64,000 bases of DNA, from contig NC_080044.1 of the NCBI RefSeq assembly GCF_012489685.1, positions 64,466,732 through 64,530,731 on the forward strand. The letters are read 5' to 3'. Shown piece after piece: positions 41,889 through 53,692 of the stretch. The notes under the pieces were generated by a model. It searched no databases, was not told the origin of the DNA, and was given only the letters and a program-made list of their open reading frames with translations. This stretch comes from Lotus japonicus (taxonomy: Eukaryota; Streptophyta; Magnoliopsida; Fabales; Fabaceae). Each line of letters begins with the position of its first letter. Within the stretch, counting starts at the first letter, position 1. Made by a program: the position numbers and the translations under genes.

Positions 41889-43265
41889 TTATTTGTTTCC
41901 AAAAAAAAACTAATAAAATGTTAATTATGGAGTAAATTATGTCACACTAATTGTGGCTATAACTTTTAAGGGTTTAAAATCTGAACTTATTGCCCTTTAA
42001 AATTGTTTCCAAATTAAAATTATTAATGAAAGATTTGAAACAACAATATTATTTCCTATAGGTATTAATTTTTCCTTAAATATTGACCTTGATTATTTCA
42101 TTTTTAGTTTTTATTAAAATATACAATTAAGAGCATTTATAATTTCCTGAGAAAATATCTATTTTTAAAACACCCTTCAGGTTTTTTTTTTTAAATTTGA
42201 AACAAATCAAGCAGAGATCAGATTTTGACAAAAAAAATTCTTTAATTCAATTTTGATAATAGATATTAAAAAAACAAAAATTTATGCCAAATAAATTTAT
42301 TAAAACATAGAAATAAACACTAAATGTGTTTAACGTGACATTTTGTACCAATTTGTTTTTTCAACTTTAACACATTGATTTTCCTGATTGAAGCTATATT
42401 TTTAAGAATTTTTTCGTTTTTTTTTAATTTGAAACAAATAAAGCAGGGATCAGATTTTGAAAAAAAAAATGCTTTAATTCAAGTTTTTTTATAAAATATT
42501 AAAAAAACGAAAATTTATGCCCACTGAATTTATTAAAACATAGAACTAAACACTCCATACAAAACTCATTTACTCTAATTTCCTTAATTAATTCCTTTTG
42601 CCGTGCATTTATTTGTTTCCATAAAAAAAACTAATAAAACGTTAATTATGAAATAAATTTTGTTTCACTAATTGTGGCTATAACTTGTCATGGTTTAAAA
42701 TCTGAACTTAATGACTTTTAGAATTGTTTCCAAATTAATATTATTAATGAAAGATTTGAAACAACAATATTATTTCCTGGTCGTATTAATTTTTCTTAAA
42801 TATTGACTTTGATTATTTCATTTTTAGTTTTTATTAAAATATACAATTAAGAGCATTTATAATTTCCTGAGTGAATATCTATTTTTAAAACACCCTCCCT
42901 TTTTTTTTTAAATTTGAAACAAATCAAGCAGAGATCAGATTTTGATAAAAAAATGCTTTAATTCAATTTTTATATTAAATATTAAAAAAACGAAAATCTA
43001 TGCCAAATCAATTTATTAAAACATAGAAATAAACATTAAATGTGTTTAAACGTGATATTTTGTACCAATTTATTTTTTTTAACTTTAACACATTGATTTT
43101 CCTGATTGAAGCTATTTTTTTAAGAGTTTTTTTTAATTTGAAAAAAATCAAGCACGGATCAGATTTTGGAAAAAAATGCTTTAATTCAATTTTTTATAAA
43201 ATAATAAAAAACGAAAAATTATGCCAACTGAATTTATTAAACCATAGAAATAAACACTCCAAAAT
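41889..43265. repeat. Nested tandem repeats in the Helitron 5' part
   Basis: A ~720-bp unit occurs twice (from about 41891 and 42611, both starting ATTTGTTTCC). Within each unit a ~235-bp segment with TTTGAAACAAAT...GATCAGATTTTG also occurs twice. The order is therefore A-B-A'-B'. All are AT-rich and non-coding. Confidence 0.8.
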
Positions 43266-43603
43266 AAGTCTCTGTATTTAATTACTTATCTTCCAATACT
43301 TTTCAGAAAAATGTGATTAGTTTTCCTAATATGTCCGTTTGCGAAATTGAAGCATACATTGTAAATGCATTGACCAATTCTCACTCCCACTCAGCCACAA
43401 TTTTTCGTTTTATTTTCCAATTATGAGCCTTTTAATTGTTTCATCGTTGTGGGCTTTTGGTTGGTTCGGCAGCTCCTTTATAATGGACTGTGCATGAACT
43501 CTATTTTGGAGAGGCTCATGACTCCTTTATAATTTTTGCATTTAATAGAGGACAAAGAATCAAAATTATAGGGAAATCAGTTTGTATAATTAATTTGTGA
43601 AAG

Positions 43604-43637
43604 TCTCTCTGGCTGTGACACTTGTCAGCCAGAGAGA
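43604..43637. repeat. 12-bp inverted repeat near the Helitron 5' end
   Basis: TCTCTCTGGCTG and its exact complement are separated by a 10-base loop, about 80-110 bp inside the 5' terminus. It stands out against the AT-rich surroundings. Confidence 0.8.
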
Positions 43638-43762
43638 GGGGTGAGAAGAAACTCAATCTTGGAATGTTATGTGTTAATTTCTTGTGGATAATGATTTTCT
43701 TTTAATAAGTATATAGATATTGATATTGATTGATGATGTTAGTTGTTAATTGTTAATAAATT

Positions 43763-43846
43763 AGTTCATTCGCCAGGATTTGAATCATAACCTTTCATCC
43801 GCAAATCCCTTTATTTCTCTTAATTCACCAAGCTACCCTTCCTCAA
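43763..43846 (-). mobile_element. SINE remnant (tRNA-like boxes)
   Basis: On the minus strand, TAGCTTGGTGAATTAAGAG (A-box type) is followed about 30 bp later by GATTCAAATCCTGGCG (B-box type). The spacing fits a tRNA-derived Pol III promoter but no tRNA fold is possible. It lies just outside the Helitron. Confidence 0.5.
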
Positions 43847-43982
43847 TTACAAATGTTACTTAAAATGCGGTGTCAACCAGCGTTATATCATATTAAAGTG
43901 AAACATGAGAGTACCTGCATCCTTAAATAACGCTAGTATGATACATATGATACCAACACAATAAAAGTAGCAAAACATACCA

Positions 43983-44161
43983 ACACGGACACCATGGAGA
44001 GAACAGGTGCACGTTATTGATGTCCAATCTCTCCGTTCCACGTTACGAGTTTTGAGTTCCAGTTCCAACCCATTGTGGTTGGCAGAAAGGTGAAGATGTG
44101 ATCTATTGCGATTGGAATTATCTTTCAAAATGAGGGTGGTTAGTGGGGTGGTGGGTTCCAT
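43983..44161 (-). CDS. Possible first exon of an unknown host gene
   Basis: A minus-strand frame starts MEPTTPLTTLILKDN in a good context (ACAAATGGA) and runs about 60 codons with mixed, gene-like composition. A GTATGT donor-like sequence follows GTGTCCGTGTTG near 43983, after which the frame turns hydrophobic and AT-rich. I recognise no domain. If real, its remaining exons would have lain to the left, where the Helitron now is. It could equally be a chance frame. Confidence 0.25.
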
Positions 44162-45020
44162 TTGTTTGCTTAACTATCCTTATTAGCTGGCACAGTGGCA
44201 CTCACTCTTTTTTGGCCGTTTTTAAGTGTGATCACATGTAACCTTTGTGTGAGTCGCTATTCAGATAGTAACATCCATGTTTGGTGGAGTCAATTAGTTT
44301 GAGTCAAGAAAATTAATTCACATTTTGGGGCTACAATAAGAATTATTTCATACATAATATTTGAATTTGAGATTTTATGGACTACGCCTGGTAGCCCTTT
44401 TGGCCTTTTGTGAGTGTGCAAAACTGAAATCAGCGATGTACTGATTGATGTCAAGTAATAAATATCAACCCACATGAATTATGAATTTAGTACCAATAAT
44501 TGAGCTAATTCTATACTTAAAGAACGGGTGAAAAGTCTGTGATTTGATCGAATTGTGATGAAAAAGAAAAAATAACGAGTAGGTAGCCAAATACGGAAAA
44601 TTGTAGGAGAGTAATTTTGTTAACCAATTGCCACGTCTTTTCTCACTTCAAAAATCTATATAAATTGATTCTACGTACTCTTCATGATGTTTTTTTTTTT
44701 TTTTTTGAACAGCTCTTCATAATGCTACTTACTGACCAACTTGTTAACTAAGCAAAGAAAGGAAAGAAAAAGAAAAGAAAAGAAAACAGAGTAGAAAATT
44801 AAATGAGTTAATTTTTAGGTTGTTTAGTTGAAGAGAAAATGAAAAAAATAGTAAAAGAAAAGAAAAAGATATATTTGTAAAATGACATAAGTATATTTAA
44901 TTAAAAATTAAACATATAATATATTTTTACCAAGAAATAAAATTTAAGAAATTGTATTAAAATTGCTTATCATTTTCTCATCTCAGGCATCCCAATAATA
45001 TGTCTCGAAATGTAAAGTTA
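44162..45020. other. AT-rich intergenic DNA
   Basis: A T run at 44691-44706 and A-rich purine tracts at 44750-44860. No supported gene. Confidence 0.4.
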
Positions 45021-45216
45021 TGAGTTTAATGGATATACACTAACAGTGTAAAATAGTTTTACACAGTCATCCAATCAAAGCATGCCACATAGGAGAGATA
45101 ATTACATTTGACTTTAATTTTAATTAAAAGAATAAGATATTTTCTGATTTGACGGAATTCAATTGGATGTCTGTGTAAAACTATTTTACACTGTCAGTGC
45201 ATATCCATTAAACTCA
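45021..45216. mobile_element. 196-bp MITE
   Basis: The ends TGAGTTTAATGGATATACAC and the inverted GTGCATATCCATTAAACTCA frame arms of about 46 bp that share AGTGTAAAATAGTTTTACAC. The arms are nearly identical. A truncated relative is at 60628-60738. The superfamily is not clear. Confidence 0.75.
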
Positions 45217-45374
45217 AAAGTTATAGGAAAAAAAACACAAAAATCCCATATTTATAGTGAAACAACGAACCAACGCTTAATTGGGCACCCATTCTCTAGT
45301 ATATGTTGTAATAATTACTCAAATAGTAATAATTACATAGTGTTCCAAAATGACAATGTGTTGATTTTGCATTG

Positions 45375-46200
45375 AATGAATTTGAAACAAGTCCCACATA
45401 GAAAGTATTTATATATCATTAAATGTCAACCATTCAATAAAGGGACAAAGAGAGGATATAGTGCCACATGTGCATGGTTTGGTGGTCACAAACTTTTATG
45501 TGACATGTTCCACTCACACCACCCCTCGACCGGCGACACCGGCGTGGGCGTAGAGGCGCTAGTGGCGGCTTGTAGACGGCACGGCATGACGCAACGACAG
45601 CAACGACAACGCGGTTGCCGTAACGTCCGTTTGTTTTGCTCGTTTTTTGAATTTGAATTTTGCAACTGTTCACGAAGGGTCGCAACTGTTCACATATCTG
45701 TTGGTAACATACATAATTTATGAAGGGTCGCAACCTTATATATTGTTCTGTTTGGCCTATAAATACATTGCATGTTCATAATTCAATCACACAATCATAT
45801 CCTCTGATTTTCCAGAAAACCACTTCGCTTCATTTCGAGTTTTCATTAGTCTTGTGCAAACTCGAATTAAGGCTGATTATCCTGGGTATTCTTGCATCCA
45901 AACTCTAAGACAAAATTCAGAGAGTGCTTGAAATACTTTAAGGAAAGTGATTTCATCACGATCAAGCCTGTTCATTTCTAACAGTATATGGGCTCTGTTA
46001 AAATTTGATTTTGCAAGCATACGACCTTGTTGGGCGTTGGTTCCGTCACAAGGGCTCATGCTAGCGCTGGCCAAAATTAAGAGTGGCTCTCCTTTTAGAG
46101 TGTGTGGATTCCTATAAGTAGTGCATGGTGTTGAACAGTTGAAGCCAACCAAAGAGTGGCCCTTTTGGGCGCATGAATTCCCGTAATCGACGCTCGAGTC
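45375..46200 (+). other. LTR-like remnant with promoter
   Basis: AAACAAGTCCCACATAG near 45384 resembles the starts of several plant LTRs. A clear TATA box CTATAAATAC is at 45758-45767, and the phrase GAAAGTGATTTCATCACGAT (45947-45966) resembles leader sequence downstream of LTR promoters. The phrase GGGTCGCAAC is repeated near 45676 and 45725. I cannot find the matching LTR end or coding sequence, so this may be a solo or truncated LTR. A single-copy promoter is the alternative. Confidence 0.35.
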
Positions 46201-46344
46201 TTAGACTTTTGGCAGAAATGTTCATTTCCAGCACATTAAACCATAGAGAATGGTAAAAATACCTAATTTAAATCTAATAAAATCCTTAAAATGTTGAGAT
46301 GCACGAATTAAGACTAAAATTAGGTTTTTGTGAGAGTATTGTTA

Positions 46345-47242
46345 TCTATATATATTAGAAAAGAACAACTTCTAGCATGACGTGTCGCTCCCACAGGCCA
46401 AGTTAGTGACGTGTCGCTCCCAGATTAATTCTCATAAAAATTATTCCACGTGTCAATTTGTTAGAGGATATAATTTTCAATTGATATATATATATTTTAA
46501 TTTTATATATTCTAACCTAATTAATTGATATTATTTTAGAAGATATAATTTTCAATTGATATATGTTTTAATTTTATATATTCTAAAATAATTGATTGAT
46601 ATTATTTTAAAAGATAAGATTTGGTCTTTTAATTTATTTTAAATTTATTTTTAGAATAAATTGATTAATTTTTACTGAATTTTCGAGTTTTTTATTAATT
46701 CGGGATTTTATGAGTTTTTATTGTGATTTGCTAGATTTTGTTAGTTTTTATCTATCTTTATTTAATACCATTTTTAATATTAGATTTGATTGAGATTTAG
46801 GTTGTTAATTTCTACCCACGTGAGTATGGAGGCGGGTACATGTAATTTTTAAAAACGCGGGTATGGAGATGGTACTATAGTACCTACCCATTGTCATCCC
46901 TACTTAGTTGGAATAAACACAATAATGTTATAGTTTATGATATATCTTACACAATCCTGATTTGTGCTACTATCACATTAATTTTTGTTTAAGATTAATA
47001 TGTTGATAATTCCTTATATCTGTGATTTGTGTTATCGTCTTCATATTTACAAAGAATGTGAAACGAGTTCCTCTTGGTCTCAATCGGGCTTAGAAGAGAA
47101 GTCTTTATGTCCACTTTACTCATCAATTCTGACTTTTCTATTTCATTCGTTGTTTAATATATTTTTAATAATCAAAGTATTAATTAATGTATCAAATACA
47201 ATAGACATATTTCCCGTGCAACGCGCGGGTAAAAAACACTAG
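46345..47242 (+). mobile_element. Non-autonomous Helitron, 898 bp
   Basis: The 5' end TCTATATATATTAGAAAAG is preceded by A. The 3' end has a GC-rich hairpin (CCCGTGC AAC GCGCGGG, 47213-47229) and finishes AACACTAG, followed by T. These are classic Helitron ends. The interior is AT-rich without Rep/helicase sequence, so it would depend on an enzyme from elsewhere. A small motif, GACGTGTCGCTCCCA, occurs twice near 46379 and 46409. Confidence 0.85.
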
Positions 47243-48017
47243 TTGTTCGTGATTCATATATCGTAACTCATATTGTTTTTTTTTTTTTGAAACTGATATT
47301 GTAACTCATATTGTTATTGTTCGTAGATTCCTGTAACTTTTATATATTGTTGTGGGTATATATAGAAGTTTTACGTGCAATTCCATCATATTATGCTACA
47401 TAATTAGGCCTAGCGATTATATTTCTATTTAATTTTAATTAAATATAAAAATTATGACGTGGTGAAAATCAATTCAGCGTCAACCATTATCTCTTTTAAG
47501 GGAATTAGAGAAAGATTTTACATTCTAAAACATATGAACAAATATTTATAAGAAACCAAACACGCTCTTAATTGGTCAAAGTGAAATAAAACGAAAAAAA
47601 ACAGACATTCTTTTAATTCGTTGAAACCACTCAATCTTCACTATATTAGCAACTACAGAAGAAACCTATATATGGATATATATACTCAATCATTCAATCA
47701 ATTGAAGGTAGGTGATAAAATAATTAGAGATAAATTTAGCAAATTATTGAACAAGTTCCAATGGCTTCTAACTTTGACCAAACTAGACCAATAGAACATT
47801 ATACGGACTGCTCAGTAGCTATTGTGGACTTGGATTGGTCCAATATTTATCAACTCAATTATTATCATTACATATTTAATCTATACCTACTAGTACGTAT
47901 ATATCATTGGATATGTGATGGTATTTGAAGAAATAAATAAATTTATCATCAAAAGAAATAAATAAATTACTTATTTAATAAACTGTTACATGCATATGCA
48001 AGTCAACTTCTGTATTG
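47243..48017. other. AT-rich intergenic DNA
   Basis: No supported gene or repeat. Confidence 0.4.
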
Positions 48018-48026
48018 ATTGTTTTA

Positions 48027-49584
48027 GGCTTAATCATCATATTAGTCCCTGTCTTTGTGTCGCCGTCTGAACCAGGTCCCTGACCGGAAAAATTTGTGGA
48101 TTAAATCCCTCTCTTTTAAAAACGTATGGAGCAAGTCCTCGCCGAAGCTCAGAGCTCCGGCGAGCTTGCTGAGTGGCAAATGAATGCTGATTGGGCTTTA
48201 TCCACGTCATTTTTAATTAATTTTAAATGATACATATTTAATTAAATTAAAACTATTAATTAAAAAATTCTTAATTTCTAATTTCATAAATATTAATCCT
48301 AAATAAACACAAAAAAAAAATTCATGAGGATCATCAATATTCTTCCCTTCATGATCTCCAACCCAGAAAAAAATCTTCCTCAACCAACAATCTCAGAAGT
48401 CCCAACAACCTTCCTGAATCTCACCCCAAACCCAACTCCTTCATGTCTCCAAACCCAACTCCAGATTCAGGAACAAACCCATAAACCCCATCTGTTGCCA
48501 ATGAGCCAAAAGCAAGAACCTCAAATCATAATTTCTCATGATGAAAAGAATCTTGAATTGAACCCTCATAAAAACGAATCAAAACTGAAACTAGATGTGA
48601 AACCAAATTTGAATACAAAAGAACACATTTACTGAACTGAAATCAAAACCATAATTCATTTCAGAGCCAAATTTCGTTCCAAACCCATATCTGAGCATAA
48701 AAAATACTTTACAGAACTCAACCTGACCCAAAAATGGGAAAAGATGAAATGAGAAGAAGAAGAAGGACATCCCATCTAAAAAAATTCAATCTTTGCTTGG
48801 ATATTGTGCAATAAACCTCTTTGATTGTGTCATCTCTGCTGGCTTTCCATCTTCCTCCTTCTCCTTCTCTTCAGTAGCTTATGTGCTGCCTCTGTTCTTC
48901 CTCACCCTCTACTCCTTCTCCTTCTCCCATGAACTCGAACTCAGATCCGCACCCAGAACGACCTATTGAACCCATGTCGGAAACAAACAAGCCACAACAA
49001 CCACCCGAGCTCAAACCGAAGCAAACCTAGTCGTACCCGAACCCAAAACAAGCTAGATCGAGTCAAATCGGTTGTAGGTTGTGGTGGGGTTGGGGTTTCA
49101 GTTGCAGGTTTTCATGGGGTTTTGGTTGGGGGTGGGGGTTGCAGGTGGTGGTGGGGTTTTCATGGGTCCTTTGGTGATGATGAAGAAGAAGAGTAAGAAG
49201 ATAAAGGAGGAGGAGATGAATTTCTGGATTCTACAGGAATTGAGAAATTAGGTTTTGAGAAGATGAAAGGAGGAGAACGGCTGGAGAGGAGATGGATTTT
49301 CATGTTTTCCATCTATCTAATTATTTAGGAAATTAGGTTAAATAATAATTTTGGGTTTTTAATTAATTTACTTTTCTAATTTCTAATTTTTAATTTTTTT
49401 AATTCCACGTAGGACTCATTAATACAGTCATCATGCCATTTCATCACTCGCCGGAGCTCCGGGCTCCGGCGAGGACTTGCTCCATACGTTTTGCATTAAT
49501 GAGGACCTTTTGCACAAATTTTTCCGGTCAGGGACCTGGTTCAGACGGCGACACAAAGACAGGGACTAATATGAGGATTAAGCC
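48027..49584. mobile_element. Non-autonomous MULE of the same family, 1.56 kb
   Basis: The inverted ends start GGCTTAATCATCATATTAGT and continue for roughly 200 bp, sharing the GTCCCTGTCTTTG and CTCCGGCGAG phrases of the 6-kb MULE's TIRs. A 9-bp target duplication ATTGTTTTA lies at 48018-48026 and 49585-49593. The interior has no transposase. A 103-codon frame (48324-48635) is Pro/Asn/Lys-rich without a domain. A G-rich stretch follows at 49078-49165. It could be mobilised in trans by an intact relative. Confidence 0.9.
49078..49165 (+). other. G-rich tract, possible G-quadruplex
   Basis: Many GGGG and GGTGG runs occur in under 90 bases (for example GGTTGGGGGTGGGGGTTGC). At least four runs of three or more G are close enough to form a G-quadruplex on the plus strand. 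Confidence 0.6.
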
Positions 49585-49593
49585 ATTGTTTTA

Positions 49594-50629
49594 AGTTGCA
49601 CTTATCTTGAGGGAGTAGTAAGAAATTAATTACCAACATGTGTTGATTTGACACGTTTTAGGAGCATGTGATTCGAAGGAGATTAAGGAAAATTAGTGAT
49701 AGTTAAAAACTGACATATATATATTCAATATTTCAATTATTCAGCTAGCAATAGCATTGTTGTTAATATGAAGACAAAACACGATTAGTCGTTCTTGGTT
49801 GGAGTTCAGATCAGAAGCAGCAGAAGACTGAGGTAGTGATGTGAGTGTTACGACGCACGTGTGGCGATGGACAAATGCATGGAAATGAATGCATGCACCC
49901 TTGTGTCAGTGGACTACTGACACCATCTACCCAACACACATGCCCGACACGATGAAAGAAAGTTTGTCCATTTGATTTAACCCACCACTTTGTCTTTGCC
50001 CCTTTCCCCATTACCCAATCAACCTTCTTACTATGTCTGTCTACCTTAACGTTATGTTACTTACACACCCAATCACTTAACTTCAAATAACTTAAAAGTT
50101 TTAATGAAATCTTTTGTTGTTGAAAAAAACTTCAAATAACTTAAAATGCATATTGTGATTTTCCTCATACCTATGTCTTACAATTAAATTATGGCATGAT
50201 ACTGCTAAAAATGATGGAAAGCCTATATACAAGTTGGACGGTCTAGCCCAACTGACAGATTATGTCAAAGAAACAATAATAATCTTCACTTTTTTTTTTG
50301 GGTAAGCAAAATATTCATTTAAGGAGGTACTAGGGGTACGGGTTCAAATTTCGATAGAAAAAGTTTGTGATGTATGCGCTAGTTTGAGAGTGATGCATGA
50401 TGGAATTTTGTCGCCTTTAATGAATGGATCGTGTTATGATAGGAATGGATCGAGACCAGAGCTGTGATCAAGGCTAGAAAATTGGGATCCTTTTTCTGAT
50501 GTAATAAATACGACAACAATGCTATATAGTGCAAAAAACTGCATGCAAGAATTGTAAGAACCGTGTTTTGAACCAATCACAAGAGTCTGCTGGAAATCAT
50601 GGTGGGTGGAATGAGAAAATGGAGACCAA
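49594..50629. other. Intergenic DNA left of the gypsy element
   Basis: No supported gene. Short frames (66 and 65 codons, minus strand) lack domains. Confidence 0.4.
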
Positions 50630-50985
50630 TGGTAGAGAGATCCCCACCAATGGTTAAAACAAGCAGAGCCAAATAGAAATTAAGGAAAGGAAAAGAAAAC
50701 TTTCTTTGAGCAAGCTCGAATTTTTCATTGATTGGTAATGTAAATGACGGTGGTACCTATTTATTACATCAGTACTATATCCATTCTAATCATTTACCAT
50801 ACAGGTGGCAAAATCATAGAGGTTGGAAAGTTCTGGAATCCTAGTACATACAGCTGTGTCAACGAGCTGTATTTGAAATTGAAAACATGGAATAAAATAT
50901 CTAATACTTAATGAAATCTTTCATCCAAGAGGGTTGGGCCGTAGTCCTTTTGGGCTTTTCAGTAGCAATAGGAGCATCTGTACCA
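50630..50985 (-). repeat. 3' LTR of the gypsy element
   Basis: 356 bp, paired with 58763-59118. It contains the last codons and stop of the integrase frame (stop at 50901). Confidence 0.95.
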
Positions 50986-52771
50986 TTACCTATCCCTGGA
51001 AGACCAACCTTGTCCTCAAGGTTGTTAGGCTCTTGGGTGCGCGGGTCGGGTTGCGGGTTGCCTGGAGGATCCGGGGTGTTGGAGTTAGGGTTAGCCGCTT
51101 GGGTCTCAACGGGCAGCAGAGTTTCCGAGGTTTGATTTGACCCGGACTTCAGAATATCATTCAATGGGTTTAAATTTGGGTCAATATCAAGTTCATCCAA
51201 CGGCTTAGGATTGAAGGCAGCATCTTCAGAGTGCACGTCACTCATTGTACTTGGAAGTGTGGTGTTTAAAACCTTCCCAGTAGCTAAGGTTGGGCTTAAA
51301 CTCTTATCCTGTCCCATTCCTTCTTCAGTCAAAATTCCCTCCAGAGATGTATCGGTATTATCAACCCAATTCGGAGCTTCCCATGGGTTTCCGTGATCCC
51401 CCGGAGGTGGGTGTAGCGGATGCGCAGGTGGTTGTTCCACGGAAGCGGGTAAGGTGCCATCGATGTCAGTGGCGAGAATCGGGAGTGGCACAAAGGAAGC
51501 TTGGGGATCACCGTGGAATCGCCGAAGCAAGGAGACATGAAACACGGGGTGTATCCTGCTTGTAGGTGGGAGTGTTAATTCATAAGCCACTTCTCCTATC
51601 CGGCGGCTGACTTGGAATGGTCCATAGTAGCGTCGAGCAAGCTTTTGAGAGGTCCTCCGGTGAAGGGAAGCTTGGCGATAGGGTTGGAGGCGCAGGAGCA
51701 CCCAATCTCCCTCGGCGAAGGTAAGCTCGACCCGATGTTTATCTTTCTGCTCCTTCATGCGGGTCTGGGCTCTGGCCAGATTGGCTTTCAGTATCCTGAT
51801 TATGTGATTCCTATTCTGCAGAGACATGTCAATAGGCCCAATATCAGTACTGCCAGGAACATAATCAAGTAAAGAAGGAGGCATTCTGCCATACACTGCT
51901 GCAAAGGGTGTCATTCCTGCTGCAGAATGGTATGTGGTGTTATACCAGAATTCTGCTAAGTGGAGGTACTTATACCACGACCGTGGTTGTTCGCCGGCGT
52001 AGCACCGTAGGTAGGTTTCCAGTCCCCTGTTCACAACTTCGGTCTGCCCGTCCGATTCAGGGTGGTAAGCAGTGCTAAAGCGGAGTTTCGTGTCGTGAAC
52101 TCGGAATAGCTCCCTCCAGAATCTGCTGATGAAAACTTTATCTCTATCTGAGATTATGGATCGCGGAATGCCATGTAAACGGCAGAACTCGGTGGAGAAC
52201 CTGGTTGCCAGTGTTTGAGCCGTAAACTTGGTGGGGAGACCAACAAAATGAGCATATTTTGACAGGCGATCCACCATGACCCATATGACTGTGTGTCCGG
52301 AGGATGGAGGCAACCCAGTGATGAAATCCATTGATATATCTTCCCAGATCAGGTTAGGGCTGGGCAAGGGTTGTAAAAGGCCATGCTTCTTTGTTGGGAG
52401 GTACTTGTTAAATTGGCAAGTGGAACACTCAGTGATGTATTCCTTTGTATGTTTGTAGATCCCAGGCCAATTGAAGGCGGCGGTTACCCTGGTCAAGGTT
52501 GGGTGTAGGCCAGAATGTCCCGATGATGGTGAACCATGGTATTCAGCAATGATAGATTTCCTCCAGTTAGGTAAGTCTGGTAAGTAGAGCCCTTGCCTAT
52601 AGTACAAAAGGCCTTGATGCTGATAGAATCCTCTTTCTGTCAAGTTCTTACTTATCTCTTGCTTTCCTTCAGTAGTGGCGTAATACTGATGAAGATCCTT
52701 AATGAGTGAGGGCACCACGGTGGACATGAAGGCAAACACCGGCGGGTCTGGTGGATGGCAGCGAGATAAGG
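50901..52771 (-). pseudogene. Gypsy pol, integrase part (separated from its 5' half)
   Basis: After the insertion, coding resumes with SRCHPPDPP. It includes a zinc-binding HHCC module (YHGSPSSGHSG...CSTCQ), the integrase core (MDFITGLP, SDRDKVF, DGQTEVVNR carry D, D and E) and the C-terminal DNA-binding part (KLARRYYGPFQV, HPVFHVSLLRRF). Beyond that, where chromoviruses normally carry a chromodomain, there are about 150 Pro/Asn/Ser-rich residues without chromodomain aromatics, then LEDKVGLPG. The frame runs into the 3' LTR and stops at 50901, so about 28 C-terminal residues are LTR-encoded. Confidence 0.85.
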
Positions 52772-53489
52772 TGTAACACCCCAATTTCTTAACTGAGGAG
52801 TCACATTAGTAACCTAACAAAGTCTAAGGACCAATCTGCAATCCCTAAAAACCAAGGGAATTTTTTTTCTGTAAAACAACTAAACACTTCGGCTAAAAGG
52901 TTGGAAACATACCATAACTTTATTTAGATAACTTGTTTCCCGATATACAGTAATAATAGTTTACAATACCATAAGTAAGGTTCAGAATAAACATGCGCAC
53001 TTTAACAGTGGCGGAAGCAAGACTTTAATAACAGAGTTCTCATAAAGTAAAAGAGACTCCAACATAATCCACAAGAAGAGAAGCAAAGCTGCTTCTCATA
53101 CCTCTACTCCACCGCTTACAACTCGATCTCCAACTCGAGTAGCTATGCCTCGGCGGAAGGATCTCTATCGCCTAATAGCGTTAAGCGCCCAAACAACAAG
53201 TAGCAAATAGAAAGGGTTAACTCCATGCAATTACCATGTATAAAAGAGAAAAATCATGCTGTTCGAATTTAATTACCTGGCATGGTAAATAACTAGCAAC
53301 ATAACTCAACTCATATATCAACAACTTAAACATAAATCGGACTCAGATAATAATAACCTCAACAATGTAACATCAAATCAGATATCAATAAACCAATACG
53401 AAAATCCAACAACATAGGGTCAGGTGTTAGTTCCCTATAATGCAACTATATGCTGCTAACAAAATGGATCGATCAATATCGTCTCTCAA

Positions 53490-53692
53490 GACGGGACAAT
53501 GATAGGACACACATCCTCATCGCCACTTATAACGCCATACATGACGGGACAATCATAGGACACACCTCCTAATCGCCACTTAACGTCACACAAGACGGGA
53601 CAATCATAGGACACACCTCCTGATCGCCACTTAGCACCTCGCAAGATGGGACAATGATAGGACACACCTCCTCATCGCCACTTGACTCAAGC
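53490..53692. repeat. ~52-bp tandem repeat in the solo LTR
   Basis: Four units start GACGGGACAAT (or one-base variants) at about 53490, 53543, 53594 and 53645, each followed by ATAGGACACAC and ATCGCCACTT. Confidence 0.85.

Larger units (their letters stand above)
36587..43717 (-). mobile_element. Helitron, 7.1 kb, with broken Rep/helicase gene
   Basis: The minus-strand 5' end is TCTATATACTTATT (43717), preceded by A. The 3' end is a GC-rich hairpin (CCGTGC...GCACAGG, 36600-36616) then ATGACTAG ending at 36587 and followed by T. A 5' TC, 3' CTAG, subterminal hairpin and A/T insertion site without duplication are Helitron hallmarks. Inside, on the same strand, are remnants of a Rep/helicase gene (37609-41824). 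A 1.16-kb retroposon is nested in it. The exact 5' border is the least certain part. Confidence 0.7.

Noticed and set aside
50285..50365. GGGTTCAAATTTCGA, a possible Pol III B box
   Set aside because: No A box at the right spacing and no SINE body recognised.
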